From DASQPR01 sp963727415 (GTDB lineage: Bacteria > Actinomycetota > Actinomycetes > Mycobacteriales > Micromonosporaceae), in contig CAVSGF010000002.1 of NCBI GenBank assembly GCA_963727415.1, positions 1,922,001 to 1,986,000 on the forward strand: a stretch of 64,000 nucleotides of DNA, in the 5' to 3' direction. Every line of letters starts with the position of its first letter. Position 1 is the first letter of the stretch. A model generated the notes under the pieces. It ran no database searches. It worked only from the letters and a program-made list of their open reading frames with translations, and was not told the origin of the DNA. The position numbers were made by a program, and so were the translations under genes. Shown here in pieces: positions 50,932-59,348 of the stretch.

Positions 50932-51489
50932 TCACACCCGGTCCGGGTGCACGCTGTACAGGAAGCAGCCGTATTCGACGGCACGGACGTGCACCATCGC
51001 GGTCGTGCCGTCGTCGAACAACTCGGCGAGTACGGCTTCGTGATCTTCGTTGGCGTCCACCAGGCGGCCGCCGAGGATGCGGCCGTCGCCACCGTACCGG
51101 CGCAGCACCCGGCGCCGGGGCCCGAAGTGGACATTTCCATCGAAGCCGGGGCAATCGGCGGCGTGGACGAAGACCGGGCCGCGCTCGTCATACGGTCCTG
51201 GGTCGACGCGGGCCGCCCGCGCCCAGCGGCTCAATGGTTCGTAAGCGACCAGGGCCACCCGCTCGCCGGGCTGGGAATAGCGCAGGCAGCAGCGCAGGGG
51301 CGCGCCACCTTCGTCGTCGACCTGGACCTGCGGTGCCTGCCCGGAGTCGTCGTGCTGGAGGAGTTCGGCGATCACGTGCGGCGCGATCGGATCGACGTGG
51401 TAGCGACCGGATCTCGTGGAGGCGGGAGCTGCCGAGACGGGTGCATCGGAGACAAATGCATCGGAGACGGGCACTGCTGTCGTGTTCAT
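50932..51489 (-). CDS. DUF1203 family protein
   Basis: About 185 residues from ATG 51489. The family pattern is visible: CLRYSQPGERVALVAYEPL and VFVHAADCPGFDG, then GRLVDANEDHEAVLAELF and the end EYGCFLYSVHP. The conserved Cys/His residues suggest a metal or cofactor site, but DUF1203 has no established function. The first 35 residues vary in composition and the true start may be later (GTG/ATG inside). Convergent with the APH-like gene. Confidence 0.85.
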   Translation of the reverse strand: MNTTAVPVSDAFVSDAPVSAAPASTRSGRYHVDPIAPHVIAELLQHDDSGQAPQVQVDDEGGAPLRCCLRYSQPGERVALVAYEPLSRWARAARVDPGPYDERGPVFVHAADCPGFDGNVHFGPRRRVLRRYGGDGRILGGRLVDANEDHEAVLAELFDDGTTAMVHVRAVEYGCFLYSVHPDRV

Positions 51490-51611
51490 GACTTCAGCCT
51501 GCCGCGGCCGGAGTGCCGGTGTCTGGCGGGAATCGGACGCGGCGTTCCGTCGCGTGCGGGCACCCGGACGGCGGTTTGCCGGCACGGGCGGCCGGATACC
51601 GCCGCGCCGCC

Positions 51612-51668
51612 GCATTGTGGACGCTGATGGTCGTCAATGGGTTCTCGTCACGACCATCAGCGTCCACA
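51612..51668. repeat. Perfect 21-bp inverted repeat (57-base hairpin), function unknown
   Basis: Left arm starts ATTGTGGACGCTGATGG (51612-51632) and right arm is its exact 21-base complement (51648-51668) around a 15-base loop. It lies between the DUF1203 gene's 5' end and the HAD gene, 122 bases upstream of the former. It is not followed by a T-run and is not a promoter-proximal operator in form. The rest of 51490-51888 has no gene; a short AT-rich dyad follows at 51766. Confidence 0.75.
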
Positions 51669-51765
51669 ATCGCGAATTCAGCGGCCGGTCGCCGTAAGCC
51701 ATGGCACCGCTGCGGGCACGGTCGCGACCGTCGAGCCCCTGCTCTCCACCCGAGGGTACGATTCG

Positions 51766-51779
51766 ATAATGCACATTAT
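51766..51779. promoter_or_regulatory. Short AT-rich dyad upstream of the HAD gene
   Basis: ATAATG (51766-51771), CA, CATTAT (51774-51779): a perfect 6-base dyad in an AT-rich island (51760-51792), 109 bases before the start codon at 51889. Probably part of the promoter or operator; weak evidence. Confidence 0.4.
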
Positions 51780-51888
51780 GTCAAGTTAACGGCAGCCCCT
51801 CACCCGCCCGGCAGGATAGCGTCCCCCTCGTACCCGGCCGCCACCACCGGACCTGACCGTGACGGCCGGCTCCTGCCATCATTGCCAG

Positions 51889-52599
51889 ATGCCCTCGCTA
51901 ACCCGGACCCATGTGCTGTTCGACTTCTTCGGCACTCTGGTGAGCTATTCCGCCAGCCGGACTGACCAGGGCTATGCCGCGTCCCACGAACTCGCGCGGC
52001 GGTTCGGAGCGCAACTGTCCTACCCGGACTTCCTGGACGCCTGGGACCAGATCAGTGCCCGGTTCGACGCTCAGGCCGACGAGGACGGCATCGAATTCTC
52101 GATGCTGCAACTGGCGTCGGACTTCCTGACCAGTGTGCTGGGCCGGGTACCGTCGGTCGACGAATCCGAAGCATTCGTCGACACGTACGTCGGCGAGTGG
52201 AATCAGGGCGTGCGTTACCTCGACGGCGTGACCGGTCTGCTCGATGAACTCCGCCGCGATTACCGGCTGGCGGTGGTCACCAACACCCATCTGGCGTCGC
52301 TGGTGCCCGGTCACCTGCGGGCCATGGGCGTAGCGGACCGGTTCGACGCAGTGATCACCTCGGTGGAGGTCGGATGGCGCAAGCCGCATCCGGCGATCTA
52401 CGCGGTTACTCTGACCCGGCTGGGCATCCCGGCCGGTGCGGCCGCCTTCGTCGGTGACACGTTCGCCGCCGACTACGACGGCCCGGAGCAGGCCGGTATG
52501 CAGGCGTTCCTGATCGATCCGGACGGACTGGACCCGGTGCCGAAGGCGCGGCGTCTGTCCAGCGTGCTGGATCTGCCGCGAGCTTTGGAGGCGGCGTGA
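51889..52599 (+). CDS. HAD superfamily hydrolase
   Basis: About 236 residues from ATG 51889. Motif I LFDFFGTLVSY has the nucleophile Asp12; the second Asp of the usual DxD is Phe, as in haloacid dehalogenase-like members. Motif II is AVVTNTHLAS, motif III Lys in GWRKPHP, motif IV FVGDTFAADYDGP. Likely a phosphatase or dehalogenase. Its stop overlaps the GTG start of the following kinase-like gene by 4 bases, so both are co-translated. Confidence 0.87.
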   Translation: MPSLTRTHVLFDFFGTLVSYSASRTDQGYAASHELARRFGAQLSYPDFLDAWDQISARFDAQADEDGIEFSMLQLASDFLTSVLGRVPSVDESEAFVDTYVGEWNQGVRYLDGVTGLLDELRRDYRLAVVTNTHLASLVPGHLRAMGVADRFDAVITSVEVGWRKPHPAIYAVTLTRLGIPAGAAAFVGDTFAADYDGPEQAGMQAFLIDPDGLDPVPKARRLSSVLDLPRALEAA

Positions 52600-53696
52600 C
52601 GATTGGCGGTGCGCCCGGCGATGGCCAGCGCCCGCCTGCCGTGTCCGGGCACCCGGTGTCGATCGGCGAGCCGTGCTCGTGGGAACCGTTGCGGCACAAC
52701 GCGGGCAATGCCGCCACCGGTGGCGTTTGGCGGGTCATCGGCTCGGTGCGCTCTGCCGTGGTGAAGGTGTCGCGCCCGCCGTCCGGTACCGCGACCGGGT
52801 CTCCGGCGTGGCAGACCAGCGCGGAACCGTCGCACTGGAACTTCTGGCGGCGCGAGGCGCTCGCGTACGGCTCGGGTGTGGCGCGCGCGTACGCCGATGC
52901 CGGGATTCTCGCACCTGAGGTGCTGGACGTGGTCGAGCGGCCGGACGGCGCGGTCGAGTTATGGCTGGCGGAGGTGCCGGGGTCACCGGGCATGTCGTGG
53001 CCGGTGACCCGGCTGGGCCGGTTCGCCTATGAGCTCGGTGTGGCTCAGGCCGGCTTCGTCGGCCGGGTGCCGGACCTGCCGTGGCTGTCGCGTGACTGGC
53101 TGGCGCAGTACGTGGCCTGCGGGCCGGCCTCGCAGGTGCCGTCCGGAGGATCGATCTGGGAGCATCCGGTCGCGGCGGCTTGGACGGCGGCGGATCGTGA
53201 CGCGGTGCGGCGGTTGTGGGCGCGCCGGGACACGGTCGTGGCACGGGCCGGGCTGACCCCCCGTACGTTGTGCCACCTGGATGTGTGGCCGAACAACCTG
53301 GTCGATGATGGTGGCCGGTCGACGCTGTTCGATTGGGCGTTCGTGGGATCGGGTGGCCTCGGCGAGGATGTGGCGAACCTGATCGTGGACAGTGTCGCGG
53401 ACGGTCTGATCGCCACTTCCCTACTGCCGGAGATCGACGCGGCAGTGACGTCCGGTTACCTGGACGGGCTGCGCGCCGGCGGCTGGCGCGGCCGCCCCGA
53501 TGCGGTGCGCACCGCGATCGCAGTGGCCGGCGCCGCGAAGTACTGCTGGTTCTCCCCCGCCGCGCTCGGCCGGGCGGTTCGCGGCTCGTATGGCCCGAGC
53601 GCGTACGGCCAGGATCGCGACCCGGACAGTGCAATGCGACGTTTATCCCCTTTAGTGCGGTTGCTGGCTGATTGGTCGAAAACTGCGGGCGTCTGA
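52596..53696 (+). CDS. Aminoglycoside phosphotransferase-like kinase
   Basis: 366 residues. Catalytic loop RTLCHLDVWPNNLVDDG (His-x-Asp...Asn) and metal Asp in TLFDWAFVGSGG. The N-lobe includes VVKVSRPPSG with the ATP lysine. The family is large in actinobacteria and of varied function. Translationally coupled to the HAD hydrolase gene through a 4-base overlap, so the two may act on one phosphorylated intermediate (phosphorylation and dephosphorylation). Confidence 0.87.
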   Translation: MTIGGAPGDGQRPPAVSGHPVSIGEPCSWEPLRHNAGNAATGGVWRVIGSVRSAVVKVSRPPSGTATGSPAWQTSAEPSHWNFWRREALAYGSGVARAYADAGILAPEVLDVVERPDGAVELWLAEVPGSPGMSWPVTRLGRFAYELGVAQAGFVGRVPDLPWLSRDWLAQYVACGPASQVPSGGSIWEHPVAAAWTAADRDAVRRLWARRDTVVARAGLTPRTLCHLDVWPNNLVDDGGRSTLFDWAFVGSGGLGEDVANLIVDSVADGLIATSLLPEIDAAVTSGYLDGLRAGGWRGRPDAVRTAIAVAGAAKYCWFSPAALGRAVRGSYGPSAYGQDRDPDSAMRRLSPLVRLLADWSKTAGV

Positions 53697-53738
53697 GTCA
53701 CGGCGAAACGGTTGGCGGCGGGTGCGTTCGCGTACGCG

Positions 53739-55535
53739 TCAGGGTGTGGTAACCACACCGGGCTGGTCCTCGGTCGCGATCTCGATGTTGGCGAAGGTGA
53801 CCTGGTACCGCTTGTCGTGGCCGGCGGACAGGGGTTCGAAGACGCCGAGCTGGATGGTGCCGGGGTTGGGCAGGCTGGTGTCGCTGGCCTGGCCGAGCAG
53901 CCGCGGCTCGGCACAGCCGGCGACCCCGACGTCGCATTGCAGCATCGAATAGGTTGTGCCGCGGGCGATGATGCTGAAACGGTACCGGTTGCCGAGGACC
54001 AGCGGCGCGGTCGGGTGGTATACCGCGAATGGCTGAAGGGTCGGGCTGGTGCCGGAGTGCAGGCCGAGGTTGATCGACGTTTCGCAGACCTGAAGTGCGT
54101 AGCCGGCACGGTCGCCGGCGAACCGGAACCAGACGCCGGCGCAGCTGCCGGGCAGGTCGAGGGTGACGTCGACGTTGATCTGGAAGTCACTGAACAGCAA
54201 GCTGGGGCTGCCGCACCGCCACGTGTTGCTGGATCCGATGGTGTCGATGGTGGCGTCGTACCCGTTCGTGCCGTAAGTACACGAGGCGTTGTAGCCATGG
54301 CCGTCGTCGCTGTGGGATCGCCAATGCCCCTTGACCGGTTTGGTGAGCGGATCCTGCAGGTAGACGCGCGGGAATCCGGCGGGGATCGTGGGCGCGCTCC
54401 GCTCCGGGCCGGTGGTGGTGACGGCGGCGCGGGCCGGGCCGATGGCGATGACCCCGGTGAGCACGCCGGCCAGGGTGCCGCCGGTGGCGAGTAGCGCGAG
54501 GATCAGGCCGGCTGTGGCGACGGTCCGCCACCGGATGCGCCGCCGGGGCCGGCTGGACGCGCCGGACAGTGTGATCCGGGCCCGGGCGACGCCGGTGGTG
54601 AGCGCCTCGTCGGTCGGTACCGGGCCGGTGCCGGTGACGCTCGCGGTGCCCCGGCCGGTGACGGTGCCGGCGTCGGTGGCCGGTACGGGCGACGAGAGCA
54701 GTTCGTCAAGCAGGCCCCGGGCGGTCGGACGGCGTGCCGGATCATTGTCCAGTGCCCGCCGGACCAGGTCGCGCAGCGGACCGCCCAGGGTTCCGAGGTC
54801 GGCCTCTCCGGTGAGGATGGCGATGGCGGTGGCGGCCGGCGACTCGCTGTGGAAGGGCGGGTAGCCGTTGGCGGCGTAGGCCACGACGGCGCCCCAGCTG
54901 AAGATGTCGGCGGCGGCCGTGACGGCCTCGGCGGCGGCCGGTTCCAGCCGTTCGGGTGCCATGTAGGCGACAGTGCCCATGAACTGGTCGGTTCGCGTGA
55001 TGCTGGTGACGGCCGCGGCGGCTCGGGCGATACCGAAGTCGATGACCTTTGGGCTGCCCGGGGCCAGCAGCACGTTGCTGGGTTTGAGGTCGCGGTGGAT
55101 GATCCCGGTCCCGTGGATCGCGGTCAGCGCGGTGGCCACGCCGATGGCGAGGGCATGCAGGTTGGACGGACTCAGCGGACCGCTCTCGGCGACCGCCTGC
55201 GACAGGCTTGGCCCGTCGACGTACTCGACGACGAGGTAAGGCGTTTCGTGATCGGGGTCGGCGTCGATGACCTCTGCCGTGCAGAACGGTGGCACGGTGC
55301 GGGCGGTGGCCACCTCGCCCCGGAACCGGTGGCGGAATTCCGGTTCGTTCGCGTACTCACCACGAATGATTTTGATGGCGACCAGCTTCCCGGCACGGCT
55401 CCGGCCCAGGTAGACGGTGCCCATGCCGCCTTCGCCCAGGCGGCGAAGCAGCTGGTACGGCCCGAGACGGTCGGTGTCGTTCGGCCGCAGCGGGGTTCCC
55501 ACATTCACCGTGGCGCCCGCCGCCGGCGATCGCAT
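53739..55535 (-). CDS. Membrane Ser/Thr protein kinase
   Basis: 598 residues from ATG 55535. Kinase domain 27-285: glycine loop GEGGMG (34-39), Lys55 (VAIK), catalytic HRDLKPSN (147-154), DFG (166-168), APE (193-195). A Ser/Thr-rich juxtamembrane linker, one transmembrane helix (338-365) and an extracytoplasmic domain of about 230 residues with Cys residues and a jelly-roll-like strand pattern (GVWFRFAGDRAGYALQV) follow. It lacks PASTA repeats, so it is not PknB but a PknD/E-like sensor kinase. Upstream region holds a response-regulator remnant. Confidence 0.92.
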   Translation of the reverse strand: MRSPAAGATVNVGTPLRPNDTDRLGPYQLLRRLGEGGMGTVYLGRSRAGKLVAIKIIRGEYANEPEFRHRFRGEVATARTVPPFCTAEVIDADPDHETPYLVVEYVDGPSLSQAVAESGPLSPSNLHALAIGVATALTAIHGTGIIHRDLKPSNVLLAPGSPKVIDFGIARAAAAVTSITRTDQFMGTVAYMAPERLEPAAAEAVTAAADIFSWGAVVAYAANGYPPFHSESPAATAIAILTGEADLGTLGGPLRDLVRRALDNDPARRPTARGLLDELLSSPVPATDAGTVTGRGTASVTGTGPVPTDEALTTGVARARITLSGASSRPRRRIRWRTVATAGLILALLATGGTLAGVLTGVIAIGPARAAVTTTGPERSAPTIPAGFPRVYLQDPLTKPVKGHWRSHSDDGHGYNASCTYGTNGYDATIDTIGSSNTWRCGSPSLLFSDFQINVDVTLDLPGSCAGVWFRFAGDRAGYALQVCETSINLGLHSGTSPTLQPFAVYHPTAPLVLGNRYRFSIIARGTTYSMLQCDVGVAGCAEPRLLGQASDTSLPNPGTIQLGVFEPLSAGHDKRYQVTFANIEIATEDQPGVVTTP

Positions 55536-55722
55536 CGCATGCCCTGCTCCCCCGTCCGTATGCCGACCGGCCTCCAAGGTGCCCGCGCCGGCTTGCGCCG
55601 GCCACGCGTGACAGCATGCCATCGGAGCGGACCGGAGGGAATGCCCGGCCGGCTTCCTTTGTGGACCCCCGGACATGCCCGGCCGTGACTGGGCCACCAC
55701 GTGGTGGAATGCGGCCGGGCCG

Positions 55723-55906
55723 GAGCTGGACGGCTCGCGGCTGGCGGCGCTGACCGAGCGTGGTGCGGCTGGTCGCCGGTGGCCCGTCCAATGATGAGAT
55801 CGCCGCCGCGCTGGTGGTGTCCCCTCACACCGCGAAGACGCATGTGAACCGGGCGATGCAGAAGCTGGGCGCGCACGACCGGGCGCAGTTGGTGATCGTC
55901 GCCTAA
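55723..55906 (+). pseudogene. C-terminal fragment of a NarL/LuxR response regulator
   Basis: LDGSRLAALTER (from 55726) runs in one frame; then, one base shifted, VRLVAGGPSNDEIAAALVVS and HTAKTHVNRAMQKLGAHDR, the LuxR-type helix-turn-helix, continues to a TAA at 55904. Past that stop the frame reads ESGLVTP, which matches the usual ending (AYESGLV), so the stop replaces a Tyr codon. The receiver domain is missing. Frameshift plus nonsense codon show decay. Confidence 0.75.
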
Positions 55907-55939
55907 GAGTCGGGGCTGGTAACTCCCCGGCGCGCTATC

Positions 55940-55953
55940 TAACAGCGCTGTTA
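55940..55953. promoter_or_regulatory. TAACAGCGCTGTTA palindrome upstream of pip
   Basis: A perfect 14-bp palindrome 10 bases before the GTG start of the aminopeptidase gene. The AACAGCGCTGTT form is common in TetR-type operators; no TetR gene is adjacent. Confidence 0.55.
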
Positions 55954-55963
55954 TATTTGGTCG

Positions 55964-56962
55964 GTGACCGAACGCTTCCCTCCCATCGAGCCCTACGACT
56001 CCGGCCTCCTCGACGTCGGCGACGGCCACCGCGTCTACTGGGAGACGTGCGGCAACCCGCACGGCAAACCAGCGGTGGTTATCCACGGCGGTCCAGGCTC
56101 CGGCTGCGAACCCGGCGTCCGCCGGTTCTTCGACCCGGACCGGTACCGGATCGTCCTGTTCGACCAGCGCGGCTGCGGCCGCAGCACCCCGCACGCCGCC
56201 GACGACCCCGACCCGGACCTGTCAACCAACACCCTTGGCCACCTGTTGGCCGACATGGAACGCCTACGCGAGCACCTGGGCATCGACCAGTGGCTGCTGT
56301 TCGGCGGATCGTTCGGCTCCATCCTCGGCCTGGTCTACGCCGAGACCTACCCGCACCGCGTCTCCGAGATCGTGATGCTGTCCACGGTGACCGGCAGCCG
56401 CCAGGAGGTCGACTGGATCACCCGTGACATGGGCCGGGTGTTCCCCGCCGAATGGGAGCGGTTCCGCGACGCCGTCCCCGAACCCGACCGGGCGGGCAGC
56501 CTGCCCGCCGCCTACGCGCGGCTGCTGCGCGACCCCGACCCGGCCGTGCGCGACCAGGCCGCCCGCGACTGGTGCACGTGGGAGGACACGCACATATCCG
56601 CGCTCGGCCACGACCCGCACCCGCGCTTCGACGACCCGCGATTCCGGCTGGCCTTCGCCCGGCTGGTCACCCACTACTGGGCCAACGACCACTTCCTCGC
56701 CGACAGCCCGACGGTCACCGACAACCAGATCCTCCGTGACGCGCACCGCCTCGCCGGGATCCCGGGCGTGCTGGTCCACGGCCGCGCCGACGTCTCTGGA
56801 CCGGCCGACGTGCCATGGCTGCTGACCAAGCGGTGGCCCGACGCCGAACTGCACGTCGTCGACCAGGCCGGGCACACCGGATCCCCGGGTACCACCGCGA
56901 TCCTGCTCGAAGCCATCAACCGGTTCGCCGACCGCGACGCGCCCGCCACTCGTCCTCGATGA
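55964..56962 (+). CDS. pip: Prolyl aminopeptidase (S33)
   Basis: 332 residues from GTG 55964. The proline iminopeptidase signature is present: VVIHGGPGSGCEPGVRRFFDP, QRGCGRSTPHA, nucleophile elbow LLFGGSFGSILGL (Ser116; Phe replaces the common Trp) and the His near VVDQAGHTGS. It releases N-terminal proline from peptides. Length and all motifs are full. A 14-bp palindrome immediately upstream may regulate it. The 3' end overlaps the convergent GNAT gene by 47 bases. Confidence 0.93.
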   Translation: MTERFPPIEPYDSGLLDVGDGHRVYWETCGNPHGKPAVVIHGGPGSGCEPGVRRFFDPDRYRIVLFDQRGCGRSTPHAADDPDPDLSTNTLGHLLADMERLREHLGIDQWLLFGGSFGSILGLVYAETYPHRVSEIVMLSTVTGSRQEVDWITRDMGRVFPAEWERFRDAVPEPDRAGSLPAAYARLLRDPDPAVRDQAARDWCTWEDTHISALGHDPHPRFDDPRFRLAFARLVTHYWANDHFLADSPTVTDNQILRDAHRLAGIPGVLVHGRADVSGPADVPWLLTKRWPDAELHVVDQAGHTGSPGTTAILLEAINRFADRDAPATRPR

Positions 56963-57488
56963 TCGCGTAGACCAGTTCGTCGCCCCACTCACCCTTGAAG
57001 ATCTCGTTGTGCACGAAATGCGCTTCCCGGCGCATCCCGAGCCGCTCCAGCACCCGCGCCGACGCGGTGTTGCGCGCGTCCAGATGCGCGTCGATCCGGT
57101 GCAACCCGACGCCGTCGAACCCGAGATCCAGGATCACCGACGCCGCCTCGGTGGCGTAGCCGTGCCCGCCGAAAGCCGGATTCAGCACGTAACCGACCTC
57201 ACCCTGCCGGTGGGCGACACTCGTGTACTTCAGCAACGCCTCACCGATCACCGTCCCGGCCTCGGGCAGTTCCACCGCCAGAGTCAGGTGCGAGCCGTCA
57301 CCGTCGAGCCGGGAGGCCACCTTCGCCGCCAGCGCCTCAGCCGTCGCCTCCCGGTCCCGCACCTCCCAGTACAGGTAACGCACCACCTGCGGGTCGGACA
57401 TGTACGCGTACACGTCGTCCAGGTCGGCGGTGGTGAACGGGCGCAGGAGCAGCCGTTGCGTACGTATCGGGAACTCGGGCAGCCGCAT
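56916..57488 (-). CDS. RimJ/RimL-type GNAT acetyltransferase
   Basis: 190 residues. Starts IRTQRLLLRPFTTADLDDVYAYMSDP, shortened here to RLLLRPFTTADLDDVYAYM; acetyl-CoA loop NPAFGGHGYATEAASVIL and ending LERLGMRREAHFV. It probably acetylates a protein N-terminus or a small amine. Its last 47 bases overlap the end of pip on the opposite strand, an unusually long convergent overlap for two intact genes. Confidence 0.9.
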   Translation of the reverse strand: MRLPEFPIRTQRLLLRPFTTADLDDVYAYMSDPQVVRYLYWEVRDREATAEALAAKVASRLDGDGSHLTLAVELPEAGTVIGEALLKYTSVAHRQGEVGYVLNPAFGGHGYATEAASVILDLGFDGVGLHRIDAHLDARNTASARVLERLGMRREAHFVHNEIFKGEWGDELVYAIIEDEWRARRGRRTG

Positions 57489-57522
57489 CGCCGCATCCTA
57501 CGATCCCCCGTAAGGTGGCCGC

Positions 57523-58507
57523 ATGGCAGCGCTCAAGGTCGCGTTCATCGGCGGCACCGGCATCATCAGTTCGGCGTGCGCGCCCGCGGCGCTCGCCGCC
57601 GGACACGACGTCACCGTGATCAACCGGGGCCGCACCTCGGCACGCCCGCTCCCGCCCGGCGTCACCGTCCGCCACGCCGACATCCGCGATCCAGCCTCGA
57701 TCGACGCCGCGCTCGCCGGCGGCGAGTTCGACACCGTCGTCAACTTCGTCGCGTTCACCCGCGACCAGGTCGCCACCGACATCGACCGGTTCACCGGCCG
57801 CACCGGCCAGTACGTGTTCATCTCCTCCGCCTCGGCCTACCACAAGCCGCCCCGCAGCCTGCCGGTCCGCGAGTCGACACCGCTGCACAACCCGTTCTGG
57901 CAGTACTCCCGCGACAAAATCGAATGCGAACAACTGCTCCTCGACGCGTATCCGCGACCGCGCCTTCCCGGTGACCGTGGTACGCCCGTCGCACACGTAC
58001 GACGCGGCCTCGTCACCGCTGCACGGCGGCTGGACGATGATCGACCGGATGCGCCGTGGCCTCCCGGTGATCGTGCACGGCGACGGCACATCACTGTGGA
58101 CACTCACCCACCACGCCGACTTCGCCCGCGCCTTCACCGGCCTGCTGGGCAACCACCGCGCGCTCGGCGACGCTTACACGATCACCTCGGACGACGTGCT
58201 GACCTGGGATCAGATCTACCGGATGCTGGCCGCCGCGGCCGGGGTCGCGGATCCGCACCTGGTGCACGTCGCGTCCGAGACGATCGCGGCCGTCGACCCG
58301 GACTGGGGGCCCAGCCTGCTCGGCGACAAGTCCCACTCGACCGTGTTCGACAACACCAAGATCAAAGCGGCCGTGCCGGGATGGGCGGCGACGGTACCGT
58401 TCGAGCGCGGCGCCCGCGAGATCGTCGACTGGCACCTGGCCGACCCGGCCCGGCAGGTCATCGACCCGGCGACCATCGCCACCATCGAGAAGCTGCTGAC
58501 CCGCTGA
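57523..58507 (+). pseudogene. NAD-dependent epimerase/dehydratase with a one-base frameshift
   Basis: From ATG 57523 the frame gives a full N-terminal half: FIGGTGIISSACAPAALAAG, VINRGR and FISSASAYHKPP, to LLLDAYPR. At TATCCGCG (about 57952) one extra C moves the frame; the frame from 57971 then reads FPVTVVRPSHTYD (part upstream of the ATG) and on to EKLLTR at 58507. With one C removed, the protein is about 327 residues. Either a recent mutation, a programmed slip, or a sequencing error. A similar intact protein is at 6679-7632. Confidence 0.8.
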
Positions 58508-58538
58508 CCACCGGGGTGACCGCCACGCGGCCGGAGGG

Positions 58539-59264
58539 TCAGCCGCGCCGCAACACCAGGTACGCCATGCCCAGCGTGCCCCGGTAGCCGTGCAGGTAGC
58601 GGCGCCGGTGCGTGTCGGCCCGGTCCCGCACGTCGGTGGCCTCCACATCGTCCGGGTTCGCTTGCAGCCATCGCTCCCAGCCGCGCGCGTAGCCGGACTC
58701 GAATTCGTCCCATTCGTCAGTCGACGCCTCCCCCGCATGCCAGACCCGGAACCCGACGTCGACGGCCATGTCGACCACCTCACCGAGGTACGGCATCTCG
58801 GCCGGGTCACCACCCAGCGCGGCGGTCGCCGCCGGCTCCGGCGGGCGGCTCCAGATCGCCTCGCCGAGCAGCAGCCGGCCGCCCGGCCTGACGATGCCCG
58901 CGAGCGCGGTCAGCGCGGCGGCGAATCCACCCCACACCTGTGATGCGCCGATACAGATCGCGGCGTCGACCGGACCGGTCACCTGGGCCGCGTCGCCGAC
59001 CCGGAATGCCACGTTCGCCAGGCCCCGCTCGACGGCGACCGCCCGGGCTCGCGCGATATTCGCCTCGCCACGATCGACCCCTTGGGCGATCGCGGCCGGG
59101 TACGCGGCCGCGACCCGGCACAACAGCTCACCCCAGCCGCAGCCGAAGTCGGCTACCAGTCCCTGATCGCCGACGTCGAGCATCCCGATCAGATCGGCCG
59201 CACGGGCATCCGACAGCGGAGTGTTGAAAGACAGATCCTGGTACAACGGTGGAATCTCGGGCAC
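58539..59264 (-). CDS. SAM-dependent methyltransferase
   Basis: 241 residues. Motif I is VADFGCGWGELLCRVA with GVDRGEANI as acidic loop, and CIGASQVWGG at the catalytic position. The GWG motif I and the segment YARGWERWLQ are typical of an actinobacterial methyltransferase group of unknown substrate. Start ATG 59264. Convergent with the frameshifted epimerase. Confidence 0.86.
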   Translation of the reverse strand: MPEIPPLYQDLSFNTPLSDARAADLIGMLDVGDQGLVADFGCGWGELLCRVAAAYPAAIAQGVDRGEANIARARAVAVERGLANVAFRVGDAAQVTGPVDAAICIGASQVWGGFAAALTALAGIVRPGGRLLLGEAIWSRPPEPAATAALGGDPAEMPYLGEVVDMAVDVGFRVWHAGEASTDEWDEFESGYARGWERWLQANPDDVEATDVRDRADTHRRRYLHGYRGTLGMAYLVLRRG

Positions 59265-59348
59265 CCGGCGAGTATGCCCAATCCGGCGAACACTGCCAAC
59301 GCGATTCTTCGTGATCGGGCGCCGCCCGGCGGCGGCCGGCCGCGCCGG

